A stretch of 64,000 nt of DNA from Scenedesmus sp. ARA3 (Eukaryota; Chlorophyta; Chlorophyceae; Sphaeropleales; Scenedesmaceae). Where the stretch lies: assembly GCA_004335835.1 (NCBI GenBank), contig RWJK01001956.1, positions 1 through 64,000 of the forward strand. The letters run 5' to 3'. The position numbers and the translations under genes were made by a program. Position 1 is the first letter of the stretch; every line of letters begins with the position of its first letter. Positions 24,165 to 33,317 of this stretch are shown one piece after another. The notes below the pieces were generated by a model, which searched no databases, was not told the DNA's origin, and saw only the letters and a program-made list of their open reading frames with translations.

Positions 24165-24443
24165 AGGAGCAGCCCCAAGGACGCTGAAGTGCTGAGCGAG
24201 GTGCTTGTGCGCATGGCTGCCTTCTGGACCTGCAAGCAGCAGAGCAAGCCCTTCACACAGCAGCCAGAGTGGCTGGCAGCTGTGAAGAAGGACCCTGCAG
24301 CAGCAGCAGCACTGCTGGACGAGCACCTGGGGCTGGCGGCTGGCGGCAGCAGCAGCAGCAGCAGCAAGAGGAGCATTGCAGTAGCGCGCATGCTGAAGCA
24401 GATAGGCGGCAGCGAGTACTCATGCGCAGTCTATGAGATGTGA
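15617..24443 (+). CDS. BTB-like/ankyrin/MYND/ARM-like repeat protein (in-frame TGA)
   Basis: Sixteen exons chain in phase: 15617-15788, 15966-16289, 16537-16594, 17106-17285, 17607-17853, 18104-18190, 18538-18622, 19067-19210, 19813-19922, 20205-20286, 20540-20805, 21918-22082, 22528-22624, 23115-23230, 23585-23721, 24167-24443 (848 codons plus stop). The N-terminus (ELADVEVVIREE, LPGHKLVLCGASTVLEA) resembles a BTB/POZ start. Ankyrin repeats follow (ARVRVLLKHGADPNGQN, ARYGYIDVLRVLLEGGANP, LDIHGHSPLEIA). A split MYND zinc finger (about residues 314-356) has CDWCG, KCSRCSLRAYCGRECQ and WPTHKFPC. The rest is helical, ARM/HEAT-like (VIPQLVAALESD, GLAPQVVQLLKPF). Exon 3 carries a TGA at 16566-16568 although its phase, length and ankyrin consensus fit on both sides. 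A scaffold or adaptor role is inferred; the gene could also be broken. Confidence 0.75.
16968..17138 (+). repeat. Duplicated exon 4 acceptor edge
   Basis: About 16968-17003 repeats 17101-17138: a GCAG acceptor followed by the YGYxDVLRVL-coding exon start. The upstream copy loses the ankyrin frame after HSCC. Confidence 0.8.
18861..19099 (+). repeat. Triplicated exon 8 acceptor edge
   Basis: Copies at about 18861-18895, 18957-18990 and 19064-19099 share the coding start (AESEAVHRLAL) and upstream TTCTGCTGCTG intron tail; period about 97-107 bp. Only the last copy leads into the full exon. Confidence 0.85.
19871..20030 (+). repeat. Duplicated exon 9 donor edge
   Basis: About 19871-19926 (functional) is repeated at 19976-20030 with very few differences, including the CTCAAG-GTG donor. 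The piece encodes VAVEQFVAAQGPTAVLK. Confidence 0.85.
20908..20978 (+). other. tRNA-like sequence, degenerate
   Basis: Within intron 11 of the MYND gene, TGGTGTAGTGG (20915-20925) fits the internal A box and GATCAATTC (20959-20967) fits the B box at tRNA spacing. A four-of-five T stem can be drawn, but the acceptor arms do not pair, so this looks like a decayed tRNA or tRNA-derived element rather than a working gene. Confidence 0.3.
21757..21945 (+). repeat. Duplicated exon 12 acceptor edge
   Basis: About 21757-21789 and 21908-21945 both read TGCTGCAGGCC followed by a VEFL- or MEFW-coding exon start. The second copy opens into the long exon and is preceded by a CTG tract. Confidence 0.75.
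22381..22576 (+). repeat. Duplicated exon 13 acceptor edge
   Basis: About 22381-22432 matches 22522-22576: acceptor plus CYRHGGLELFSQQLR coding start. The upstream copy has accumulated substitutions. Confidence 0.85.
22990..23169 (+). repeat. Duplicated exon 14 acceptor edge
   Basis: About 22990-23049 and 23109-23169 are almost identical over 60 bp (CDSFVDLKAIGPDWHML). The upstream copy still has an AG acceptor and keeps the frame for about 20 codons, so it is the best candidate for real alternative acceptor use. Confidence 0.9.
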
Positions 24444-25777
24444 ACAGTTCACAACGGGCCACAGCAACTTGATTGTAGAACTGCCTAGCACCATGTGGCA
24501 CCGCCTGTGCTTTGAGCACATCCCTGTTGTTACAAAGCAGCGGAACGGTGACCAGGCACACGGCGGGTTATGCCATAACTGACAGTGCTAGATCGATGGC
24601 GACGTTGCTATGGCTTAAATGGTAACATGATGACGAATGTTGGAACGATTGCAAAGCGCATGCGCCAGCCTGCAGCATTGTAGCACACGGCTGAAGCCTT
24701 CAGGCTGGCGGGCTCCATCCCTCCAGGCTGGCGGGCACTGCCGCAGTGCCTGGTGCACAGCATCAGGTTAAAATATCTTTACGATCTTGTTGGTGTACAC
24801 CAACATGTTGACAGAGATCTATATCTGTGTCTCTGGACCGGTATTTGCAGCTGCAGCTGCTGTCATGCTGCGCTGCGGCGGCAACAGCCCCGAGTTGCAG
24901 CCATCAGGGGAAGCACATGCAGCCGCTGCACAGTCACGCTCAGTCGGTCGTTTCAGGCTGTTGTGTAATACAACAAAGCGATTCGCAGGGGCTTGCAGTT
25001 TGCTCTGTGCCGTCTTGGCAGAATTTGCTACAATGGTTACAACGCAACGTCTGGACACCCCTTCAACAGTCAACGCTCAGCACTGGCTATGCAACATGCG
25101 CATGTGGACCGGCTCACACCATTACAGCGGTGTGCAGATCTGCACTAGCAAAACAGCTCAACTGGGGTGCTCCCATGTCCCATCGCGCTAGCAGCGCGCG
25201 CCACGCCATGCATGGATCGTGTGCAGCACACTGTACCAGCGCTCTTGAGCAGTCCTGTGATGGCATCTTGATCAAGGGCCTGGAACTGTCGAGAAGCAAT
25301 CACAGGACCGCTCGATACCTGGCCGCAAGCACGCAGGGCATGATGCACCTCAGTCGCACCAGGCTGGGGCAACACAGCACACACAGCACCTGGCATGCAT
25401 GTACAGCAGGAGCGCTCCCCAGGCTTTGCAACACACAGCAGACACGGTGCACAGTCACAGCAGCAGCAGCTGCCACGCGCCTGCACACCGCAGGGCACTT
25501 GCAAGCAGCCGAAGCAGCAGCAGCAGGAGCAGCAGCAGCAACAGCAGCTGGGAACTGCCCACCTTACGCTGCCACCGCATCTGCCTGCTACACAGCACCC
25601 TTGCCGCCTTGCTGCTGCTGCTGCTTCATCCGCTGCTGCGCGCTGCGCACCTTGTCTGCCATTTGCTCGCACTCATTCTGTGCCACCAGCACCGACACAA
25701 GCAGCTGCTCCCACCTGCCTGCAAACTGCAGGACGCCTCAAAACAGCCCAAGCAGCAGCAGCTTGCTGCTGTGCGCC
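24444..25777. other. Tail-to-tail intergenic region
   Basis: It separates the MYND gene stop from the NSUN2-like stop. The right third is a copy of the end of the NSUN2-like last exon; the remainder shows no conserved ORF or RNA. Confidence 0.5.
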
Positions 25778-25907
25778 TTACGCTGCCACTGCCTCTGCCT
25801 GCTTCGCGGCCCCTTTACCGCCTTGCTGTTGCTGCTTCATCCGCTGCTGCGCGCTGCGGACCTTATCCGCCATCTGCTCACACTCATTCTTTGCCACCAG
25901 CACCGAA
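25455..25907 (-). repeat. Duplicated NSUN2-like terminal exon end
   Basis: About 25561-25697 (extending left to about 25455) copies the last exon segment 25776-25907 and its 3' flank, period about 213 bp. The segment encodes ECEQMADKVRSAQQRMKQQQ in both; the outer copy lies past the stop in presumed 3' UTR. Confidence 0.85.
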
Positions 25908-27411
25908 AGGCTCGCGCGAGTGCGCCACACACTGACTGCGAGTGGGGCATTTGCAGTGAGGGCGCCGCTGCCAGCCTGGTCTAGTGCCAGCCCCAGCTGC
26001 TGTGCTGCCTCCTCATCGAGTAGGGCCACAGCACCGCCTGACTCGAGGCCCTCTAGCTGCTTCAGCACAGATGGTGTCGACAGCGGCACCTGGAGTTGGG
26101 AAAAGGGTTGAAATGAGTTGGCGGCGGCACCGCGGCAGGCAGTACGTGTGTTCAGCTACAGGCGCAGGCGCAGGACTGGGGTACACATGCAGACATACAA
26201 CACTGCCATGTTTGCTGCCAAGCTGCCTTCAGCCTTATACCAAGTTGTTCCACACTGCAGCTTGACTGCGCCGCCGCAACATTGCAAGTATCATCCTGAC
26301 TGCCACCGCGCTCTGCCGCGCCCATCAGTGCCGGGTCTGCTCTAGCTGCAAGCTCAACACACAACAACGCACCTGGTTGGAGGGCGTCTTGGCGGCCGCT
26401 GCTGCTGCCGCCGTCTCCGCCTCGCTGCCTGCTGCGCTGCTGGGGATGAGCAGCGGCACGTTGCGGTCAGCCAGCAGCCGCATGAAGTCTGCTACGGGCA
26501 GCCGGATGACCTGCTTGGTCAAGTGCGGCAGCAGGAAGGGCAAGCCCTCCTGCGAGACAGGGCAGCACAGCAACACAGCAGACGCAATGAACACATGTAC
26601 CAAACAAATGCAAGCCAGTCAGACCCAATAATACACAAAACCTGTGCGATGCAATCCCTGCAAAGTCAACACCACTGCAAGCCATTTTCAACCGTACATT
26701 CAATATCACCACACCAATCCACCCGCACACCTGTGCGATGTGGTACTGGCACTTGCCCAGCTCCTTGACGCGGCAAACCTCTGCAAGCCAATCCAAGCAA
26801 AGCCCAAACCACAATGCAACATCACATTTCAACCGCCCACCTGTGCGATGCGGTACTGGCACTTGCCCAGCTCCTTGCCGCGCAGCTCATGGCGCTCAAA
26901 CAGCTTGAGCCCCGTGGCAGTGATCTTCAGCGACTCACGCACGTCAGCCAGCAGCACAGCCAGCAGCGCATCAGACACCTGCAGGTGCGGCGGCAGCAGC
27001 AGCAGTGGGACCGGCATCAGATGTTGGAACTGGCAGCAGCAGATGTAGGAGTAGGAGCTGGGAGCGCAGCAGCACATGATGAACATACAGCAGCCCAACC
27101 ATCTCCAATGGGTGTAACAAAGCAGGCGGCTCCACAAATGCAGCGCCACGTAGAGCACTGCAGGGAGGTCTCCAGCAACATGCGCAGCCAGAGGACATGG
27201 CATGTAGCGCTCGTGCTGGTGATCAAGGCAGCTGTAGGACAATCAAACAGCGTACACAACATCAAGAGCAGATGTTAGGGCTGCATTTTAGCCCTGTGCA
27301 TGCTGCTCACGTAGTAAAGGCGCTTGGGGAAGGCCGCCTCCAGGCTGCGCGTGATGAGGTGTGTGGCCAGTGGGAAGGACGCTTCCACGCCATAAAAGTC
27401 CACCAGCATCT

Positions 27412-27444
<33 letters not shown>

Positions 27445-30400
27445 TTTGCCAGGAGGTCAGGTAATGAGATGAGTGAGGGGGCGGCACCACTGGGGTGCGT
27501 GGCAACAGGGGTTGAGTAAAGGCAGACCATAAGCCGCTGTGTTTGCTGCCCAGGCTGCCTGCTACAGGCGCTCAAGCAGCTGGACCATCTGTGCCATCAA
27601 CTGCCAGCCAGCCACTCCGCCGGCCAGCACAGCACACAGCCAGCAAACTCAGATCAACAAATTGTGACAACGATGGACAACATATCAGGGCAACCCCTGC
27701 CCCACCCCGCCTTGCTGATGGTTGGGTCCTCCACAGAAATGATGGGGTCAATGCCCCTGAAGCAACCAGACATCATGCCAACATCACCCATGCATACCGA
27801 CCACATTTGATCAGTAACGGGCATAAAGTGTTGCGCCCCACCTTGATGATGGTTGGGTCCTCCACAGGGATGATGGGGTCGATGCCGCGGAAGCGGCCGC
27901 TGCCGCTCCTGCCCCTGCCGCCACCACCACGCACCCAGCTAGGCGTCCATGCAGCCTTACCATCAGCAGCACCATCTGCAGCATCGTCAGCACCCTCTGC
28001 TTCATCTGCTGCTGCTGCTGCTGCATCTGCGTCAGCGTCCACATCATCTCCTGCTGTTTCCACACCCTCCATCGCTTCTACATCTGCATCTGCATCTGCC
28101 TCAACCGCTGCTGCATCCTCGTCTGCCCCAGCTGTTGCTGCGTCCTGCTGCCGCTGCTGCTGCTTCGCCAGCTGCTGCTGCTTGCGCGCCTCCTGCGAGT
28201 CGTATCTCCGCTGGTTCTTATAGATCTCTGTTGCTGCATCCTGCGCCAGGCCACCACGGGAGGCTGCAGCTGCTGCTGCGTTGGCTGCCTTGGTTGCTGC
28301 TGCTGCATCACCCGCCTCAAGCGCTGCTATGGCTTGCTCTGCAGCCTGCACATAAGCAGCAGCAGCAACAGTTGCACAAGCGTGCACCAGCAAGCTGTAA
28401 TGGGTATCGCACAGGCTTACTGCGATGTTATAACTGGTCGTCACTGAAGCTGTTGCTTGGATGTGGCTGACTGCTATGCAGAGAGCTTGCCATGGGTCAC
28501 ATGAATCCTGTGCTTAGCTTTCACTGTTTGCCTGCTTGCCTGCCATGACGACAGCGTGCAGCAAGTAATCCTAGGTCCTGTAGCTGACAACCTTCAGCCC
28601 TTCTCAGCCATGATCTGCTGGTGGGCGCTTGTGTAGCCAGGGCACCAGCAACCACAACTGCGATGGACTGCTTAGCTTCGCTCACAACATAACAGCGTAC
28701 ATAAAGTATACAAGACACACACCTCCAGTGCATACGCAGCTGCATCCTCAGCCCCCTGGTGTGGGTCTGCGCCGTCAATCTTGATCAGGCGCCCGTCGCG
28801 CCCGGCCGTGATGATGCGCGTGAACCTGCAGCAGCACGAGAAGTAGTCGCAGTGTTGAGTCAACGCACAACATGTGGTGTGTATTTGAGCAAGTACTTGC
28901 TACTCAGCACGAACACAAAGCAGTGACTGGGCGCAACTTCTGTCGACCTATCATCAGCTCCTCTGGTACTGCCACCCTGCTGCAGGTGTGCGGCAGGAAC
29001 CCTGCACAACAAACAATCAAACAACAAACCATCAAGCCCCACCTGTGTGCCAGTGATGGGTCTGGCAGGTCGGGCGTCTCTGCCACCTTCTGCAGCACAG
29101 CCACAAAGAAGCCGCCAGTGTCCTGCAAGCAAGCACAGACAACAGCAACTCACAAGTCAGTGGTTGGTCAACCTAGCCCGTCCTAGGCCAGCACGCATGT
29201 GCAACAAACACATGCAGCACACTGCAGCAGTCCACGCATCTCTGCTGCTGCATGACTAATGCATGCACTCAAGTTGCCACTTGCCAACCTCTTACTCTAT
29301 CTGCATCTTGACCTGTGCTGCTGCTTAGGCCCCAACGCTGCTCGCTGCCGCATGCTGCAACGGCAAAAGGGCTTCCGCACAAGAACCAACAAGCGCACCT
29401 GGTGGTGCGGCAGTATGCGCATGCAGCGCTCCAGCGGCAGCTGCTGCTTCTCATGGCTGCTGAACATGGTGGGGTCCAGCTTGAAGCCCACCTGGTCAAC
29501 GCGGTCAAACATGGTCAAACAACAGCAGACAGCAAATGGTCAACGCACAAGGCAAGGCAACGCAGGGTGGAAAACACACAGCAATTAGTAAAGACAGGTG
29601 CACATACAACTGCTGCGCATGAATCCATACATCGCTTGCAAGTTGCTGGTGAAATGCTAAGCAGATTGAAACGTCTCCACATTCAATATCTGCGCCTGCA
29701 GGATTTCAAACCGTTGATTGACAGCTGGGGCCTCAGCCTCACCTTGGCCGCCTTCTCTCAGCTGCTGTACCACTGCTGCTTGTCTCACAGCTGCAGCTGA
29801 GCTACACCAAAAGCTTGCCCTGAAATAAACATGTTTCAAAATCATCCTGTGACAGCTGGAGCCTCAGCCTCACCTTGGCCGCCTCCTCCCAGCTGCTGTA
29901 CCACTGGTGCTTGTCCCGCACCAGCCATTTGCGCTTGCCAGCGCAGCGCTTGAGCTCCGGCAGCTGATCAGACACATCCAGCAGCTGCAGGCCCCCGTTG
30001 CAGCGCACCAGCAGCTCGGCCACCACTGCCTCATCCTCAATGGGGTTGGGCGTGCAGGTGGAGTACACCATGCGCCCGCCAACCTGCAGCATGTCAATTG
30101 CAGGAAGCAGCGCAGGACACGATTGGTGATTTGCTTCTCAGGACAAGATGTGAAAAAGAGCAGCATACAACACATGGCTGAAAGGTCAGCTGTCTAACAC
30201 CAATATTTTACTCAACGGCCAGGCAGCTGCAACCATCAACATCACATCACAGACGCACCTTGAGCAGCCGCACTGCATGCAGCGCAATGCGCAGCTGCAT
30301 GTTGTGCAGCCCGTTGCCGTTGTTCACGCTCCAGCGGCGCCAAATATCCGGCGCCTTCCGCATCGTGCCGTCGCCGCTGCATGGCACATCGCACAGGATG

Positions 30401-33097
30401 CGGTCAAACCGCATCACCTCTCCCTCCCCCTGCTGCTGCTGCGCTGCATTTCCTGCAAGCTCCGCTGCTGCTGCTTCCACTGCTGCTGCAGCTGCAGCGG
30501 CACTGCCAGGGGCCGGCTGCAGCCCTGTTATCTTTGGGAACTGCTCGCCGTTGTGGTTAGTCACCATGAGGCAGGGACTGCACATGCGCTTGGTCTGGTG
30601 TGTGAGCAGATTGCAGCGCTGCGCGTCAGCATCGTTTGCTACCACAAAGCCGCTGGGGGTGGTGCTGCTGCCGCTGCTGCTGTCTGCGCCCTCCATGTTG
30701 TGCAGCATCTCCAGCAGCTGGAAGGTCTTGGAGCCAGGCGCAGCACACATGTCCAGCACCTGCGCAGCAAACAGAAGGTGTGTGCAGACATAAATGGCGG
30801 GCATTACAGCAACAAGCGGAGGAAGTACAGCATGGATGCACGCATCAGAGCGCAAGAGCTTTGGCTAGCGTGGCGGTCAATTAAGTGGTGCGGCAGCTGT
30901 GCTTGCAGTCCAAACGAAACATGGTAACGCTGCACTTGTGGCTGTTGCTTCATCAGCAGCGGCGGCACCACACACGCAATCTCAGTTGCCAGAAAGGTGT
31001 TGACTGTAGTCAAACCTCACCCTGTGGTGCGGCTGCACATACACGAACAGCGGAGGCACCATGGACACACACACCCTCACCTTTCCCACAACAAAGCCAA
31101 CACACATATGAATAACATCAATCAATTCTCACCCTGTGGTGCGACTGCACGCCCGTGGACAGCGGAGGCACCATGGACACACACACCCTCACCTTCCCCA
31201 CAACAAAGCCAACATACATATGAATAACATCAATCAATTCTCACCCTGTGGTGCGGCTGCACGTCCATGAACAGCGGCGGCACCATGGACACCGCCTCCT
31301 GGCGCGTGATGCTGCCCGCCTCATTCGCCACCTTCATGAACTCATGGATGGCTGCCAGCCATGACAGCTTGCGCAGCTGGTTGCGCGTGAAGTTCATGTG
31401 CCAGGCCAGGTTGGAGGGGTACCATGGCAGCGGCCGCGGCGGCTGCACCAGCTCGCCATCCAGCTGCAGGAAAGGTGGGAAAGAGTGATATGATTTGAAA
31501 AGAGTGACAAGGAGTGAGCAAGAGCAAGGCTACTGTATGGTGCCGTCAGGAGGTGGCTGATGGTGCAGGCAGATGCTCTCCGCATGCACAGCAGTGCCTC
31601 AGGCGTTGTGTTGAATCTTTTTACTGCCACGTGAACCTGCGCTGGCCGCCACTGCTGATTTCTACACTTCATCATAACAATAACAGATTAACACACCATG
31701 ACAGGCCCCTCGCTGAAGTGTGAAAAGAAGTCGGTCTGCAGCTTTGTGACCAGCTCTGCTGCAAACCGTCCGCTGCCGTTGATGCGGAAGGTGATGGGCA
31801 GCGGCTTCTTCAGGATGTCCAGAAACTCCTGCCACTCGCCATCAGGCACGATGTCCTGCAATAATTTCATTGCAGCAGTTGAAAGAGCAGGACGGTGCAG
31901 TGCTTAGTGAGTTATAGGGAGAGGCTTCTTGGGGATGTCCAAAAACTCCTGCCACTCGCTCTTAGGTACAATGTCCTGCAAGCAAGCAGGTTTGTTCACA
32001 GCAGCAGCGCAGTGGGGCAGAGCAGCACACGGTTGGGTGGATCTTGCGCAGCTGCTGGTGCTGTGCTGCGCCTGCTGCGTCCCGCCAGCAGGCTGGCTGC
32101 TTACACTGCAATTCTGTACCCCGCTAAGTGTGCAGCCCACCCCTGCGCTGCACGCCCAATCAACGCACCTGCACCCTGTAGTACGCAGCAGCTGCTGTAG
32201 CACTGCGCCTGATGCTTGCCTCCAGCAGCTGCTGCTCGCACACCGCACAGCTAAACAACCCTGTGCCTGCTGCACAACTGCACCTTGGGCCAGCTGCACG
32301 GCTGAACCCTATGCTGCAAAACTGAACCTCAAAACCCCTGTGTCTAAACCCAGCAAACCCACCTGCACTTTGTAGTACTCCTCGAAGGCCTCATTGTGCA
32401 TGTCCCCTGCCTCCAGGTACTGGTCTGCGCGGTGCGTCTTCTTCTCATTCCACGCGTTATCACGCTTGCCATCGCCCTGGTAGTCCTTGCGCATGAGGCG
32501 CTTCTTGTGCTGCACGACAGCATAGAAGGTGTGGTGTTGTGACATAGATGGGCCAGCGCAGGTGATTTGTGTTTAAGAAAAGGAAAGCAAGGGGTGGGCA
32601 AGAGTAGGAATGCGTGCAGGGCATGCGTGGACTCTTCAAGGTATAAGTGGCATGTGTACATGCAGTGGCCCAGCGGGTGTTTGGCAGTGGCAAGGCTTGC
32701 AAGGCAGGAATGCACTGCTTGCTCCCAAGAAACTGTGATCTACCATAGTGCCACTGCAGCTGGCAGTGCATGCACAGGGGGCCCGCTGGACAAGCAGTGA
32801 CACTGAGAAGAACTGTTCGCCTAACAAAGTAAAGCAACATGTATGCATGCCCTGCTGCTCCAATTATGCCGCACTGCAGGCATGGCAGCGGCAGCAGCAG
32901 CCGCAGCTGTGCAGCTGTCACTGCTGCTGGCTTTAGCGTGCACAAGCATGCACAGTTATCTTTTAGCATTTAAACGTGGCTGTGTTGCTGACAGCCACAC
33001 TGTCCTGTCCAGCACAGGCTGCCATGCCATATTCAAGTCAGCAGCAGTTGTCACTAGGGCTGCCGGCACTCACCCCGCCTCTTCCTCCGCGCCCCAT
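25778..33097 (-). CDS. NSUN2/Trm4-type tRNA cytosine-5 methyltransferase
   Basis: SAM-dependent RNA m5C methyltransferase acting mainly on tRNA. Fourteen exons join in phase (33097-33074, 32509-32363, 31855-31697, 31463-31245, 30759-30259, 30083-29874, 29491-29399, 29122-29043, 28825-28723, 28345-27842, 27409-27311, 26978-26841, 26549-26373, 26089-25778; 921 aa). The N-terminal part has the NSUN2 signatures EEYYK, PDGEWQEFLDILKKPLPITF, LPWYPSNLAWHMN and GSITRQEAVSMVPPL. The catalytic core has VLDMCAAPGSKTFQLLEML (SAM binding), Cys310 in DVPCSGDGT and catalytic Cys360 in YSTCTPNPIEDE, then LPLERCMRILPH and GGFFVAVLQK. The C-terminal part has GIDPIIPVEDP and VDFYGVEASFPL, as in NSUN2. Low-complexity inserts sit before DVPCSG and in exon 10. 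The start MGRGGRGG at 33097 gives a short basic N-terminus. At least six exon edges are echoed in flanking introns or the 3' side. Confidence 0.95.
26729..26886 (-). repeat. Duplicated exon 12 donor edge (NSUN2-like)
   Basis: 26839-26886 (functional end KELGKCQYRIAQ plus donor) is repeated at 26729-26774 as KELGKCQYHIAQ, 110 bp further into the intron. Confidence 0.85.
27703..27903 (-). repeat. Duplicated exon 10 donor edge (NSUN2-like)
   Basis: 27835-27903 is copied at about 27703-27772. The peptide FRGIDPIIPVEDPTIIK becomes FRGIDPIISVEDPTISK, and the donor AAG-GTG has mutated to AAGGCG in the copy. Confidence 0.85.
29720..29915 (-). repeat. Duplicated exon 6 donor edge (NSUN2-like)
   Basis: 29851-29915 (functional) and 29720-29786 are about 65 bp near-identical copies covering the end of exon 6 (WYSSWEEAAK), its GTGAGG donor and intron start. 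Confidence 0.85.
31016..31290 (-). repeat. Triplicated exon 4 donor edge (NSUN2-like)
   Basis: Functional copy 31240-31290 (VPPLFMDVQPHHR plus donor), with echoes at 31129-31178 and 31016-31065; period about 112 bp. Both echoes keep the CACAGGGTGA donor. Confidence 0.85.
31801..31982 (-). repeat. Duplicated exon 3 acceptor edge (NSUN2-like)
   Basis: Functional 31801-31862 (DIVPDGEWQEFLDILKKPLP) is echoed upstream in the intron at 31919-31982 (DIVPKSEWQEFLDIPKKPLP), also after a TTGCAG acceptor. Confidence 0.85.
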
Positions 33098-33317
33098 CGT
33101 GACTAAATAGTTGAGTAAAACGTTACTAGTGTATGTTAAAGCGACCTGATACCTCCGAAACTACTCCTGAAACAGAGGGCCGTCAAGAGAAAACCGGCAA
33201 CTTGCAGCAGCTAGTGACAAACCTGCATATAGCGCTTAAAATGAAGCTGGGTATTCAGAACACTACGATCGGCCTGCTAACCACTGACACCTGACATTTG
33301 ACGGTTCTGCTTCCATC
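33098..33317. promoter_or_regulatory. Compact bidirectional promoter, NSUN2-like / O-methyltransferase
   Basis: Only 220 bp separate the start codons of two divergent genes. It is AT-rich relative to both sides and must carry both 5' UTRs and core promoters. No TATA box is obvious. Confidence 0.55.
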
